Origin: Peribacillus muralis
Lineage (GTDB): Bacteria > Bacillota > Bacilli > Bacillales > DSM-1321
Length of the DNA stretch: 64,000 bases
Direction: 5' to 3'
Assembly: GCF_001439925.1 (NCBI RefSeq)
Contig: NZ_LMBV01000005.1
Location: 62,001-126,000 of the forward strand
In this document: positions 24,600 to 33,544 of the stretch, piece after piece
How positions within the stretch are numbered: the first letter of the stretch is position 1
How the letters are laid out: each line of letters begins with the position of its first letter
The notes under the pieces: generated by a model
Database searches by the model: none
What the model was told of the DNA's origin: nothing
The model's input: the letters and a program-made list of their open reading frames with translations, nothing else
Program-made: the position numbers and the translations under genes

Positions 24600-24938
24600 A
24601 TGAAGAAATTTGGTTTATTGCTTGTAGGTCTGATTGCATTGTTCGTGCTGCTGGCGAATGTTGGTCCATTGATCAGTTTGGCAATTTGCTTGGCGATCCT
24701 GTACTTTGGGTTCAAGCAGTTCATGAAGTCCAATTCGACAGGAGCGAAGGTTGCTTGGGGAGCATTATGCGTTATTGTGCTGATCGTTGCTGTTTCCCAT
24801 ATCCCGGCGATATTAGGATTGGTGGCAGCTTATGTACTTTACCTTGTCTATAAAAAATGGAATGACAGTGCATCGACTGAAAATGATCCATTCTCCAATT
24901 TTGAGAGAGAGTGGAAAGATTTGAATAAAAACGAATAG
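24600..24938 (+). CDS. liaI: LiaI-like membrane anchor protein
   Basis: A 112-residue membrane protein at the head of a lia operon. Two or three hydrophobic segments (FGLLLVGLIALFVLLANVGPL, ISLAICLAILYFGFKQFM, ALCVIVLIVAVSHIPAILG) precede a polar tail ending in DPFSNFEREWKDLNKNE. In B. subtilis LiaI anchors the PspA-type protein LiaH to the membrane during cell-envelope stress; the adjacent gene here is such a protein. AAGGAGGA lies just upstream of ATG 24600. The sequence itself is poorly conserved, so the name rests on size, topology and position. Confidence 0.8.
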   Translation: MKKFGLLLVGLIALFVLLANVGPLISLAICLAILYFGFKQFMKSNSTGAKVAWGALCVIVLIVAVSHIPAILGLVAAYVLYLVYKKWNDSASTENDPFSNFEREWKDLNKNE

Positions 24939-24954
24939 AAGGGATGGAAACATT

Positions 24955-25590
24955 ATGGGAAATTTATTTACTAGAATGAAACAAACGATTTCAGCTGATT
25001 TTCATGATTTGCTTGATAAAAAGGAGCAAAAGAATCCGATTGGCATGTTGAATCAATATTTGCGTCAGTGTGAGCAGGAGACAGAGAAGGTCGGTAAGCT
25101 GCTTGAACGTCAATATCTTTTGAAAGAAGAGTTTACGCGTGAATATAATCAAGCGCAAAATTTAGCTGAAAAACGCAAAAATCAAGCTGACGTTGCGAAG
25201 CAGTCCGGTGAAACGGATTTAATGGAGTTCGCCCTTAAGGAAAGTCTGCACTATGAAGAACGTGCGCAAAGCTTGAAGGAGGCGCACAAAAGTGCAGAGG
25301 TTCAGTTGGCTGAGCTGGAGCGTAAATATGAAGAAATGAAACATAAGCTTAAGGATATGCACCTAAAGCGGATGGAATTGATGGGCAGGGAGAATATTGC
25401 CCGGGCAAACCACCGGATCAATCGTGTGTTGGATGCCGGCCGCTCTGAGGCGAAACCGGTAGCGATGTTTGAAGAAATGGAGCATTATATCGATCGCATC
25501 GAGCATAAGGTCGATTCCGATTATAACCGACATACCATCGATGCGAGAATCGCCCAGCTTGAAAAGGAATTGGAACAGAAAGAATCGTAA
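24955..25590 (+). CDS. liaH: PspA/IM30 family phage-shock protein LiaH
   Basis: A 211-residue, almost wholly alpha-helical coiled-coil protein of the PspA/IM30 (ESCRT-III-like) family. The start MGNLFTRMKQTISADFHDLLDKKEQKNP and the repeated Glu/Lys heptads through KYEEMKHKLKDMHLKRMELMGRE are typical. LiaH forms large ring assemblies that protect the membrane when cell-wall antibiotics block the lipid II cycle. It follows liaI by 16 bases and is separated from liaF by a 16-bp hairpin, which would let the two effector genes be expressed above the regulators. Confidence 0.93.
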   Translation: MGNLFTRMKQTISADFHDLLDKKEQKNPIGMLNQYLRQCEQETEKVGKLLERQYLLKEEFTREYNQAQNLAEKRKNQADVAKQSGETDLMEFALKESLHYEERAQSLKEAHKSAEVQLAELERKYEEMKHKLKDMHLKRMELMGRENIARANHRINRVLDAGRSEAKPVAMFEEMEHYIDRIEHKVDSDYNRHTIDARIAQLEKELEQKES

Positions 25591-25676
25591 ACATTATTCA
25601 TGCATGGCTGTGATCCCTTATCCTCCAAATGCGCGGATGAGGGAAAACGCTCTGTTAGAACCTAATCAATTCGTGG

Positions 25677-25716
25677 TATTCTTAAAAGGCGCTGGTGACT
25701 GCGCCTTTTAAGAATA
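25677..25716 (+). terminator. Perfect 16-bp hairpin between liaH and liaF
   Basis: Arms 25677-25692 and 25701-25716 are perfectly complementary (TATTCTTAAAAGGCGC with its reverse complement) around an 8-base loop. No run of T follows, so it is more likely a transcript-processing or 3'-stabilising element, or a leaky terminator, separating the liaIH part from liaFSR. A similar partial stop after liaH is known in B. subtilis. Confidence 0.7.
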
Positions 25717-25745
25717 TCATGATCATATACAAAGGAGGCGGGCCG

Positions 25746-26492
25746 ATGTTGAACAAAATGAAAACGGATTATATGGGTTGGATCTTCCTCATCGGAATCG
25801 TCCTGCTTTTTTTAGAGATTTCATTCAAGGGTGGAGGCTTGCTATTCGCCCTTGCTTTTTCGGTTGTATTAATCTATTTGGGCAGGAAATACACGAAACG
25901 GACAATCGGCAAGATTCTATTTTTTGTAGGACTAATCTCTCTTATCATAACTGTTTTGAATATGTTCGTGTTTAAGTTTTTTCTGATGGCGATTCTCATC
26001 TGTTTATTACTTTTATATTATCAGTCGAAAAAGAATCCTGATTGGATCAACCCGATTATAACCAATGAAGGGTTTGAAGAAGAACAGATCCATAAAGAGC
26101 CGTTATTGAATGCTGGGTATCTTTTTCAAAATAAGCTGTTCGGGCACCAACAAACGGGTGAGCATGTATACGAATGGAATTCCGTGAATGTTCAAATCGG
26201 TGTCGGGGATACGGTCATTGATTTGAGCCGGACGATACTGCCGAAGGGGGATGCCGTCATTTCTCTTAGGAATATCGTTGGAAATATTACGGTCCTCATC
26301 CCATACGGCATTGAAATAAGGGTCCATCATTCTGTCATGGCAGGAAGAACGCGGATTTTTGAAAATAAGCCTGAATCCAGGGTCTTTAATCAAATCCATT
26401 CTTTTCAAACAGAAGGCTTCGATGAAGCGGACCATAAAGTTCATATCATCACGTCCATCCTGGTCGGGGATTTAGAGGTGAAGCGGGTATGA
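25746..26492 (+). CDS. liaF: LiaF, inhibitor protein of the LiaSR system
   Basis: LiaF is a membrane protein that keeps the LiaS kinase silent until the envelope is stressed. The N-terminal half has four hydrophobic helices (WIFLIGIVLLFLEISF, GGLLFALAFSVVLIYLG, TIGKILFFVGLISLIITVL, FFLMAILICLLLLYYQ). The C-terminal half is the conserved DUF2154-type domain: VNVQIGVGDTVIDLSRTILPKGDAVISLRNIVGNITVLIPYGIEI, ending HIITSILVGDLEVK. The start is ATG 25746 with AAGGAGG eight bases upstream, giving 248 residues. Its stop overlaps the start of liaS. Confidence 0.93.
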   Translation: MLNKMKTDYMGWIFLIGIVLLFLEISFKGGGLLFALAFSVVLIYLGRKYTKRTIGKILFFVGLISLIITVLNMFVFKFFLMAILICLLLLYYQSKKNPDWINPIITNEGFEEEQIHKEPLLNAGYLFQNKLFGHQQTGEHVYEWNSVNVQIGVGDTVIDLSRTILPKGDAVISLRNIVGNITVLIPYGIEIRVHHSVMAGRTRIFENKPESRVFNQIHSFQTEGFDEADHKVHIITSILVGDLEVKRV

Positions 26493-27532
26493 GCATCGTG
26501 ACACGGCAGATCTTGACTGCCCTAGGTGTTTCCTTCGTTCTTTCGCTTCTTTTGCCGGCGGTGGTTTTCTTTATCTTTCCACTATCCGACTGGAGCTTGT
26601 TATGGGAGAAAGTGGTCATGGGCCTGCCCTTCGTCATTTTTCTGCCAAGCCTGGTCATAACCGCAGGGCTGATATATGGAGCCGTTTCGGGGATGTTTTT
26701 CAAAAGACAGCTGCAAAGAGTGGATGAAGGTCTTTACCTACTGGAACAAGGCCGCTTACCTTCACGACCGGAAACCTATCAGATTTCGGAGCTGGCTACC
26801 ATGGTTGAACGGATGAATCAAATTCATAAGCAAATCAATGAACAGACTAAATTATCGCAAAAAATGGCCAATGAAAAGGCCGTCGATCAGGAGAAACAGA
26901 TTCAGGAAATCGTTTCCCAAGAGCGAAACCGCCTGGCGCGGGAACTGCATGATTCAGTGAGCCAGCAATTGTTTGCCGCTTCGATGTTCATGTCGGCAAT
27001 TACAGAGTCACCCACCGTCGATAAAGCGGTAATGAAACAATTCAAAATCGTGGAAGAGATGATTCATCAATCACAGCTCGAGATGAGGGCGCTATTGCTC
27101 CACCTGAGACCCGTTGCATTGAAAGGAAAATCATTACAAGCGGGAATGCAGGAGCTCCTCGAGGAATTGGCCCAAAAAGTGACGATGGATATACATTGGA
27201 AGATGGAGCCCGTTACCCTGGATAAGGGGATTGAAGACCATCTGTTCCGGATATTACAAGAATCGATTTCCAATACTTTGAGACATGCGAAAGCGAGCTC
27301 GCTTGAAGTGCTAATGATCGTTCGTGATGGGCTGATCATTTTACGGATCACCGATGATGGCGTCGGTTTTAACGCCGAGAATTCAAAAACCGGATCATAC
27401 GGACTGCAAAACATGCATGAACGGGCTGTTGAATTAGGCGGAACGATGCAGCTTGTAAGCGTCCCGAATAAAGGAACGAAGCTCGAGGTGAAAATCCCAT
27501 TGATACATACAGGAGGTGATCATGATGATTAA
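26489..27532 (+). CDS. liaS: Sensor histidine kinase LiaS
   Basis: A 347-residue NarL-type (HisKA_3) sensor kinase. Two membrane helices at the N-terminus with a very short outside loop mark it as an intramembrane-sensing kinase. A HAMP-like linker (about 70-120) follows, then [22 protein letters not shown] with the phosphorylated His, and an HATPase domain with [19 protein letters not shown] and GLQNMHERA boxes. It responds to cell-wall active compounds under LiaF control and phosphorylates LiaR. It overlaps liaF by 4 bases and liaR by 8. Confidence 0.95.
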   Translation: MSIVTRQILTALGVSFVLSLLLPAVVFFIFPLSDWSLLWEKVVMGLPFVIFLPSLVITAGLIYGAVSGMFFKRQLQRVDEGLYLLEQGRLPSRPETYQISELATMVERMNQIHKQINEQTKLSQKMANEKAVDQEKQIQEIVSQERNRLARELHDSVSQQLFAASMFMSAITESPTVDKAVMKQFKIVEEMIHQSQLEMRALLLHLRPVALKGKSLQAGMQELLEELAQKVTMDIHWKMEPVTLDKGIEDHLFRILQESISNTLRHAKASSLEVLMIVRDGLIILRITDDGVGFNAENSKTGSYGLQNMHERAVELGGTMQLVSVPNKGTKLEVKIPLIHTGGDHDD

Positions 27533-28166
27533 AGTATTATTTGTCGATGACCATGAAATGGTAAGGATCGGGGTATCGGCCTATTTAACGGCACAAGCGG
27601 ATATCGAAGTGATCGGGGAAGCGGATAATGGTTTGAAAGCAGTCGAACTGGCCTTGGAATTGCGTCCGGATATCATTTTGATGGATTTGGTGATGCCAGA
27701 AATGGATGGCATAGAAGCGACGAAGCGAATTATCGAAAAATGGCCTGAAGCCAAGATCATTATCGTGACAAGCTTCCTGGATGATGAAAAAGTGTACCCG
27801 GCATTGGAAGCCGGGGCGACGAGCTATATGTTGAAAACATCAAAGGCCAGTGAAATTGCCAGAGCCGTCCGGTCCACCTTCCAGGGACAAAGCATACTGG
27901 AGCCTGAGGTGACGGGGAAAATGATGGAAAAGCTGCGTCGTCCAAAGGTAACACAGCTTCACGATCAATTGACAAACCGTGAAATGGAAATTTTGCTTTT
28001 GATGACACAAGGGAAAACGAATCAGGAAATAGCCGATGAGCTATACATTGCCCTGAAAACGGCCAAAGTGCATGTAAGCAATATATTAAGTAAGCTTGAA
28101 GTGCAGGACCGGACCCAAGCGGTGATTTACGCGTTTAAACATTCACTCGTCCACGATGAACAATGA
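27525..28166 (+). CDS. liaR: Response regulator LiaR
   Basis: A 213-residue NarL/FixJ-type regulator. The receiver domain holds the acidic pocket VDDHE and phospho-Asp in [15 protein letters not shown] (about residue 54), then VTSF and the Lys near LKTSKASE. The LuxR-type helix-turn-helix is [43 protein letters not shown]. The chosen ATG has GGAGG eight bases upstream (27512-27516); ATG 27522 is possible. It should activate the liaIH promoter. A strong terminator ends the operon. Confidence 0.95.
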   Translation: MIKVLFVDDHEMVRIGVSAYLTAQADIEVIGEADNGLKAVELALELRPDIILMDLVMPEMDGIEATKRIIEKWPEAKIIIVTSFLDDEKVYPALEAGATSYMLKTSKASEIARAVRSTFQGQSILEPEVTGKMMEKLRRPKVTQLHDQLTNREMEILLLMTQGKTNQEIADELYIALKTAKVHVSNILSKLEVQDRTQAVIYAFKHSLVHDEQ

Positions 28167-28170
28167 TGCA

Positions 28171-28205
28171 AAAAGAGCATGTTTTTAAAACATGCTCTTT
28201 TTTAT
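28171..28205 (+). terminator. Terminator of the lia operon
   Basis: AAAAGAGCATG pairs with CATGCTCTTTT across TTTTTAAAA, followed by more T. Confidence 0.9.
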
Positions 28206-28214
28206 ATAGTTCAA

Positions 28215-29375
28215 TCAAGCTTCCTCTGCCGTATCAAGCCTTGTGCCGTATATGCGATAAAGCACCAGGGCGAAAATCATGCCGATAAAGGATATCGAGG
28301 AGATGAACAAGTATAGCGTCTTGCCCCCAAAGGCCTCATAGATGGATCCGCCTACATAAGAAGCGATGATTCCCGAAACCCCGAAGAATAATAGCGCCAG
28401 TACAGTCTGGCCTGTGGCGCGCCACTCCACTGGTACGATGCGGTACAGGTATTGAATTGCCGCAGAATAGAAAATCGGGAAAGTCAATATTTGCAAGACC
28501 TGCAAATAAGCCAACAGATGCGGATCGGTAATCCATGCAGAGACGAAATAGCGGATAAAGAAAAACGCCGCTGCAAACGAAATGATGATGATTTCCTTGC
28601 CTTTGCGCAGCCACCAAAAGCTTAGGGCGAATACGACGATTTCACTTCCTGCTGCCAGGAACCAGGTCAAGCCGACAAGCTTGGCGCTTCCTCCAAGCTC
28701 GCGGATATACACACCAAGGAACGTATCATTCATTCTTGCTGGAACAGCACAGATAAACACCAATAATAGAAAAAGCAGCGTTTCCTTATTGCTGAAAAAG
28801 TGCTTAAGGCTCTTCAAGGTGACAGGTTTCCCCGACACCGGTGCATCAGGCATCATCCAGCTAATGATGAAGCTGATCAGCCCGATTCCGGCAAAAAGAA
28901 AGGCAAGGCTGTTTGCTCCGAAATAAGACATCACATAGCCAGTGATCAGCGATATGACCGCATAACCCAATGCACCATATGTCCGGATCGAGCCATAACT
29001 GATCCCGGATTTTTCCGCTATCGTAAAGTTGAGACTTTCCGTCAGGGGATCGATCGGCATCAAAAAGAAATAAAGCAGCATGGCAAACAGGATCAGTTGA
29101 AGATAGCTACTTGAATCATATAGAAAATAACCAATTACACTTGAGCAAAAAATGAGCATTAACAGGACTTTGCGGATCGTCCGCGTTTTGTCGCTGATCA
29201 TTCCCCATAATGGCTGGGTAATCAGGGTGACAAAACCTCCTGTACCAATGATGAATCCGATTTGGGCTGGCCGCAAACCTTGATCAGCCAGATAAACTGG
29301 AAGAAACGGAATGAAAATGGCAAGCAGTCCAAAATATAAAAAGTTAAAACTTTTTAATAATCGTAAAGCTTTCAT
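28215..29375 (-). CDS. MFS transporter (PPP/HcaT-like, YwbF type)
   Basis: A 386-residue twelve-helix transporter of the MFS_1-like/nucleoside:proton symporter-like branch that includes YwbF and HcaT. The N-terminal NFLYFGLLAIFIPFLPVYLADQGL and GFIIGTGGFVTLITQPLWGMISDKTRTIRKVL contain the family A-motif-like loop (WGMISDKTRTIRK). SGISYGSIRTYGALGYAVISLITGYVM is another landmark of the group. Substrate is unknown. It is transcribed alone, convergent with the lia operon. Confidence 0.85.
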   Translation of the reverse strand: MKALRLLKSFNFLYFGLLAIFIPFLPVYLADQGLRPAQIGFIIGTGGFVTLITQPLWGMISDKTRTIRKVLLMLIFCSSVIGYFLYDSSSYLQLILFAMLLYFFLMPIDPLTESLNFTIAEKSGISYGSIRTYGALGYAVISLITGYVMSYFGANSLAFLFAGIGLISFIISWMMPDAPVSGKPVTLKSLKHFFSNKETLLFLLLVFICAVPARMNDTFLGVYIRELGGSAKLVGLTWFLAAGSEIVVFALSFWWLRKGKEIIIISFAAAFFFIRYFVSAWITDPHLLAYLQVLQILTFPIFYSAAIQYLYRIVPVEWRATGQTVLALLFFGVSGIIASYVGGSIYEAFGGKTLYLFISSISFIGMIFALVLYRIYGTRLDTAEEA

Positions 29376-29578
29376 AAAAAAAATGATACCTCGCCTGTTC
29401 TATAGATTGGATGAGTTCAACCCTCGCTATTGTAACATTGATGGCAGATTTTGAAAAAAGTTTTTATGGTCATAAATAGCTGGTATACGATTTGGCTCTG
29501 GGAAATCGTTACTTTACCTTTTTATAAATGGTTGAAGATGATAAAATTAACACTAAATGTTAACGGTGAGGTGGAGAG

Positions 29579-29815
29579 GTGGATCAGGACACAAAAGTGG
29601 TTCAAGAGTTGCAGGAGCTGAAGCAAAAAGTCGGCCATCTTGAAGACTTATTGACGGCTCAGTCGAATAAAATGGAAAAGCCAGGAGTCGTAAGAACCTT
29701 CTTGGACGCAGTGGTCTCCTTGCTATTTGGTTTATTTATTGTGGGACCGGTTGCTGTAATCGTCATCGGCTTGCTGATGGTTGTGGGATCGTGGTTAGGA
29801 CTCTTTAAAGGTTGA
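29579..29815 (+). CDS. Small coiled-coil membrane protein, unknown
   Basis: A 78-residue protein. GTG 29579 follows a GAGGTGGAGA site. Residues 1-37 form a predicted coiled coil (TKVVQELQELKQKVGHLEDL) and the rest one long or two short hydrophobic helices (DAVVSLLFGLFIVGPVAVIV, IGLLMVVGSWLGLFKG) rich in Gly and Val. I do not recognise it. It lies 43 bases upstream of ccdA on the same strand, so the two may be co-transcribed. Confidence 0.7.
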   Translation: MDQDTKVVQELQELKQKVGHLEDLLTAQSNKMEKPGVVRTFLDAVVSLLFGLFIVGPVAVIVIGLLMVVGSWLGLFKG

Positions 29816-29858
29816 CGAGAGTTTCGGAAAATAGAGAAGTTGAGGGGGAGAATGATAG

Positions 29859-30563
29859 GTGGATGTAAATATCTTTTTAGCATTTAGTGCAGGAATATTA
29901 TCCTTTATATCTCCATGTTGTTTACCGTTATATCCTGCTTTTTTATCTTATATTACAGGTTTATCGGTTAGTGAGTTAAAAGAAGGAAGCAATACATTCA
30001 ATCGAAAGGCGCTGCTTCATACCTTTTTCTTTTTGGTCGGGTTTTCCATCATATTTGTTGCACTTGGGCTTTCGACCACAATTTTTTATGAGCTTTTTTA
30101 TCAATATATTGATTTGATCAGGCAAACAGGGGCTATATTGATCGTTTTGTTCGGACTGATCCTCGTCGGATTTTTCCAACCGAAATTCTTAATGAAGGAC
30201 AGGAAAATCACCTTTAAAAACCGGCCATCCGGATATATCGGATCGGTTTTGATCGGCATTGGCTACGCAGCTGGCTGGACTCCATGTGTTGGTCCGATTT
30301 TAGGGGCTGTCATGGCTCTCGGATTATATACGGGACAAGGATTACTCTATATGATTGCCTATATTCTTGGATTTTCCATTCCTTTCTTCATCATGTCATT
30401 TTTTATCGGCAAATCAGGCTGGATCAGGAAGTATAGTCATAAATTAACTAAAATCGGCGGGTATCTCACGATCGTTATGGGGATTTTCTTGTTTTTTGAT
30501 TGGATGACGAACATAACGACTTTCCTGACTAACCGTGTATTCGGCGGATTCACGGGTTTTTGA
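29859..30563 (+). CDS. ccdA: Cytochrome c biogenesis protein CcdA
   Basis: CcdA moves reducing equivalents across the membrane to extracellular thiol proteins used in cytochrome c maturation and spore formation. The 234-residue protein has six helices. The two key cysteines are in LSFISPCCLPLYPAFLSYITG (an unusual second Cys follows the conserved one where Val is common) and in GYAAGWTPCVGPILGAVMALG. GTG 29859 has GAGGGGGAG eight bases upstream. No ResA or CcdC-like partner is adjacent, but a terminator closes the unit. Confidence 0.92.
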   Translation: MDVNIFLAFSAGILSFISPCCLPLYPAFLSYITGLSVSELKEGSNTFNRKALLHTFFFLVGFSIIFVALGLSTTIFYELFYQYIDLIRQTGAILIVLFGLILVGFFQPKFLMKDRKITFKNRPSGYIGSVLIGIGYAAGWTPCVGPILGAVMALGLYTGQGLLYMIAYILGFSIPFFIMSFFIGKSGWIRKYSHKLTKIGGYLTIVMGIFLFFDWMTNITTFLTNRVFGGFTGF

Positions 30564-30588
30564 GAACATGGACGCTACATAAACAACG

Positions 30589-30634
30589 AAAAGAGGATAG
30601 CCGCTCACGCTTTGCGGTATATCCTCTTTTTTGA
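30589..30634 (+). terminator. Terminator of ccdA
   Basis: AAAAGAGGATA pairs with TATCCTCTTTT (inner CCGC/GCGG pairs too), then T residues; it can also serve the convergent minus-strand gene. Confidence 0.88.
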
Positions 30635-30638
30635 TGTA

Positions 30639-31049
30639 TTATTTGATTATGTAATGCAAAAATAGGGCGGTTACTGCAAGGTTGTATCTTTTCTCGATCG
30701 AAAGAGATTCATTTTCTGCCATGAATTTCTCGATATCTTCACTTTCAAGGTTAGAGAATAAGGAAATCGTCTCCAAGGGTATACCAAATTCATTGTTCAG
30801 TGCCTGAGTTATGGCGAATACCCTCTCATTTGAATCGGTTGAATTCATCCCGATGACTAAAAGGCCGACTAAGTCTATGAGGTCCATCATTTCTGTTTGA
30901 GAGATCAAAGATTGAACATTTTCGCCGTTTGCAAAATCTAAAATAATTTGTTCAGATATACCGGTAATTTTACTTAATGATGCTGCAGGCATTTTATAAT
31001 CATTTAGTAGATTCTTTAATAATTCTTTAGGCTCATGATTAATCATCAT
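30639..31049 (-). CDS. HTH-domain protein of unknown function
   Basis: A 136-residue cytoplasmic protein with a helix-turn-helix-like N-terminus (LNDYKMPAASLSKITGISEQIILDF) and an all-helical rest. The segments LVGLLVIGMNSTDSNERVFAITQALNNEFGI and ISLFSNLESEDIEKFMAENESLS, then KRYNLAVTALFLHYI, match a family of Bacillus 'HTH domain' proteins of unknown role that I recall from B. cereus-group genomes. The start is ATG 31049 with GAGGG six bases upstream; the longer frame to 31085 lacks a site. Confidence 0.8.
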   Translation of the reverse strand: MMINHEPKELLKNLLNDYKMPAASLSKITGISEQIILDFANGENVQSLISQTEMMDLIDLVGLLVIGMNSTDSNERVFAITQALNNEFGIPLETISLFSNLESEDIEKFMAENESLSIEKRYNLAVTALFLHYIIK

Positions 31050-31109
31050 TGATAACCCTCTTTCATTTTTAACTATATTATACATTTTTATGTTTTAAAT
31101 TTGTCCGTT

Positions 31110-31510
31110 TCGATCCACTGAGCGTGAAAACGACAAATTCGATGGATATGGACTTAGAACGTTCCATTGCACTGCAGGCACTCGCTTTCCGCGGGCGGTC
31201 CGTGAGCCTCTTCGGCTTTCAGCCTGCGGGGTCTCACGTAGACGCGCATTTCCTAAGCGGCAGTCTCGCCGCCTTCCGTTTCATTCCACTCTTCGTAAGA
31301 AAAAAGATAGAAACTCCATTGCCTATAGTTTTGACGATTTGTACAATGCATGTTGCATTCCACTTAGCGTGAGAACGAAGATAGAATTCCGATTGTCCCC
31401 AATTTTTTTTGTAGGATTTGGACAATGAACGTTCCATTGCACTGCAGGCACTCGTTTCCCTCGGCGTTTACGATTGCGGTGTCTTCTGTGCGATTTGTTC
31501 TGCTGTACTT
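31110..31510. repeat. Dispersed Bacillus-type intergenic repeat, full and partial copy
   Basis: A 28-base block ending in CATTGCACTGCAGGCACTCG occurs twice, at 31157-31184 and 31427-31454. The left copy continues with CTTTCCGCGGGCGG and GAGCCTCTTCGGC, a G+C-rich stretch that can fold on itself (GTGAGCC with GGTCTCAC). The right copy diverges after CTCG. CACT-GAGCGTGAAAACGA (about 31114) and CACTTAGCGTGAGAACGA (about 31358) repeat upstream of each. I recall very similar G+C-rich sequences scattered in Bacillaceae intergenic regions. No gene is present here. Confidence 0.65.
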
Positions 31511-31645
31511 TGCATGGCAATTTAAGTGTTTTCTTGTAATCAGGCGATAAATTTTATTTCGAATAATTTTTTACTGGTGCCATATGGCAATCCTGCACAA
31601 TTTCTTTTTATTTGTTTCTCTTAAAATATTATCCTAAAAAAGTTA

Positions 31646-31674
31646 TTGACAAAGGTTCTTTGAGTCCGTATAGT
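31646..31674 (+). promoter_or_regulatory. Promoter of the leucine T-box/permease unit
   Basis: TTGACA (31646-31651), 17-base spacer and TATAGT (31669-31674): a near-consensus vegetative promoter, ending about 20 bases before the T-box leader begins. Confidence 0.85.
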
Positions 31675-31689
31675 AATGGTTATTATAAA

Positions 31690-31990
31690 AATATTCAGTT
31701 ATTATTTTCGGAAACGCAATGATCAGGAGTAGTAAAAGCTCATTATTCGGTATAGAGAGCTGCGGGGTGGTGCAACGCAGTCCAATGATACTTTGAACTT
31801 GCCTGGGAGTGGTAAAACGGAAGATGGGAATGATTCCATTCTTTTGTTTTAACGGTTGACCTTCGTTACAAGGTTTTAAAGCAGGGTTCTGATAAAAGAG
31901 CCAAAAAGAGTGGTACCGCGGTAAGCATAAGGCATATCGTCTCTTTCTTCATTTGATTATGAAGGAAGAGACGATATGCTTTTTTTATTT
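31690..31990 (+). promoter_or_regulatory. T-box riboswitch, probably leucine-specific
   Basis: A full T-box leader. Stem I has the AGTAGTAA/GAA loop-E pair and the AGAGAGCTG…GGTGCAACGCAG apical part. The lower helix CAGG/CCTG frames a specifier loop reading GAA-CTT-GCC, so the specifier is most likely CTT (Leu). The T-box sequence AGAGTGGTACCGCGG is at 31907-31921. The terminator (about 31933-31987) pairs GCATATCGTCTCTT with AAGAGACGATATGC before a long T run. Uncharged tRNA-Leu should stabilise the antiterminator and switch on the downstream permease. Confidence 0.92.
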
Positions 31991-32006
31991 TTTGGGAGGT
32001 AAGGAT

Positions 32007-33356
32007 ATGGAAACGGACAATCGGAATTTACAGAGGACAATGACTTCACGGCATATTACGATGATGGCATTAGGCGGTGCCATCGGGGCCGGTTTATTTA
32101 AGGGAAGCAGTTCAGCCATTGATATGGCGGGCCCTTCCGTCATTCTGGCGTACTTGATAGGAGGGATCATCCTTTTATTCATCATGCAAGGTTTAGCTGA
32201 AATGGCGGTCGCCAATAGCGGGGCACGAACATTCCGGGATCTGGTTCAGTCTATTTTAGGAAAGTATCCAGCTTACTTCCTCGACTGGATTTATTGGAAA
32301 ATGTGGGTGTTGAACATTGCGGCGGAATCTGTGGTTGCGGCGATTTTCCTTCAATATTGGCTGCCAGGATATCCAATCTGGATATTGGCGTTAGCTGTAT
32401 CCGTGTTAGTCACAGCGGTTAACTTGCTGTCGGTGAAGGTTTTCGCGGAAACCGAGTATTGGCTTGCACTAATTAAAATTACCGTCATCATTGTCTTCAT
32501 CCTGGCCGGTTTATTGTTATTGCTTGTAACGTTTGGTGATCATGCTGCAGTCGGTTTTTCCAACTTGACTGACAACGGCGGTTTCTTTCCGAATGGATCG
32601 AAAGGATTAATCACCGCGATGCTTGTGGTCATCTATTCATATGGTGGTACGGAAATCATCGGGGTCACATTGGCTGAAACGAAAAATCCTGAAAAGGTGG
32701 TTCCAAAAGCCGTTCGCAGTACATTGATACGAATCATTTCCTTCTATATCATCCCTTTTTTCATCATCGTCAGCTTGATTCCTTGGAACGAGGTGAACGG
32801 TGTGCCGGAAAGTCCGTTTGTGATGGTCTTTCAAATGATCGGAATTCCAGGTGCTGACCATATTATGAACGCCGTCGTTTTACTGGCGATCATTTCGTCG
32901 ATGAACTCAGGGTTATATGGTTCATCCCGCGTCCTATATACACAAGCGGTGGATGGTCGCATTCCGAAAATCTTCTCGCATTTATCCAAGAAGAAGGTTC
33001 CTGTTTATGCCATATTAATGTGTACCTCCGCTTTATATCTTGGTGTTCTTATTTCTTTATTTGCTGGCAGCAAGACGTTCGAATTCTTGATGGGATCGCT
33101 AGGATACACTGTCTTATTCATCTGGTTGATCATTGCCTTTGCCCATTTGAAATCACGTAAGCAGCATTCCGGAAAACCAAGTGCCTATGTGGTCAAATGG
33201 TTCCCTTATACGACTTGGGCTGCAATCATCGCTTTATTGATGATTCTGATTGGCATCATTTTCACGACATCGGTGATCGTGACGACGATTACACTGTGCA
33301 TCTACATTTTTATAACCTTAACGTATATATGGAAAAAACGACTTCATCAAATTTAG
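32007..33356 (+). CDS. yvbW: Amino-acid permease, YvbW-like, T-box controlled
   Basis: A 449-residue APC-superfamily permease with twelve helices. The N-terminus reads TSRHITMMALGGAIGAGLFKGSSSAIDMAGPS (the GxGLFxGS substrate loop) followed by AEMAVANSGARTFRDLV. GTEIIGVTLAETKNPEKVVPKAVRS is the helix 6-7 region. In B. subtilis the homologue YvbW is preceded by a leucine T-box, and this one is too, so leucine uptake is likely although not proven by the protein sequence. ATG 32007 has GGGAGGT six bases upstream; a longer frame begins inside the T-box terminator and is rejected. A terminator follows. Confidence 0.9.
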   Translation: METDNRNLQRTMTSRHITMMALGGAIGAGLFKGSSSAIDMAGPSVILAYLIGGIILLFIMQGLAEMAVANSGARTFRDLVQSILGKYPAYFLDWIYWKMWVLNIAAESVVAAIFLQYWLPGYPIWILALAVSVLVTAVNLLSVKVFAETEYWLALIKITVIIVFILAGLLLLLVTFGDHAAVGFSNLTDNGGFFPNGSKGLITAMLVVIYSYGGTEIIGVTLAETKNPEKVVPKAVRSTLIRIISFYIIPFFIIVSLIPWNEVNGVPESPFVMVFQMIGIPGADHIMNAVVLLAIISSMNSGLYGSSRVLYTQAVDGRIPKIFSHLSKKKVPVYAILMCTSALYLGVLISLFAGSKTFEFLMGSLGYTVLFIWLIIAFAHLKSRKQHSGKPSAYVVKWFPYTTWAAIIALLMILIGIIFTTSVIVTTITLCIYIFITLTYIWKKRLHQI

Positions 33357-33361
33357 CAGTT

Positions 33362-33391
33362 AAGCCGTGGCAGTCGACCATGGCTTTTTCT
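33362..33391 (+). terminator. Terminator of the T-box permease gene
   Basis: AAGCCGTGG pairs with CCATGGCTT (one wobble), then TTTC. Confidence 0.75.
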
Positions 33392-33544
33392 TGTCATCCG
33401 GGTGAATAAGAAATCTAACGCAGGATGATATATTATAATAGTTCCTGGGAATCATTAGATAAGCAAATAAAGAGTTCATTCAATGAAAAATGTAGTATAA
33501 TTAGCTTTGGAAAATAACCATTATATTGAAAGTCGGAGCAAACT

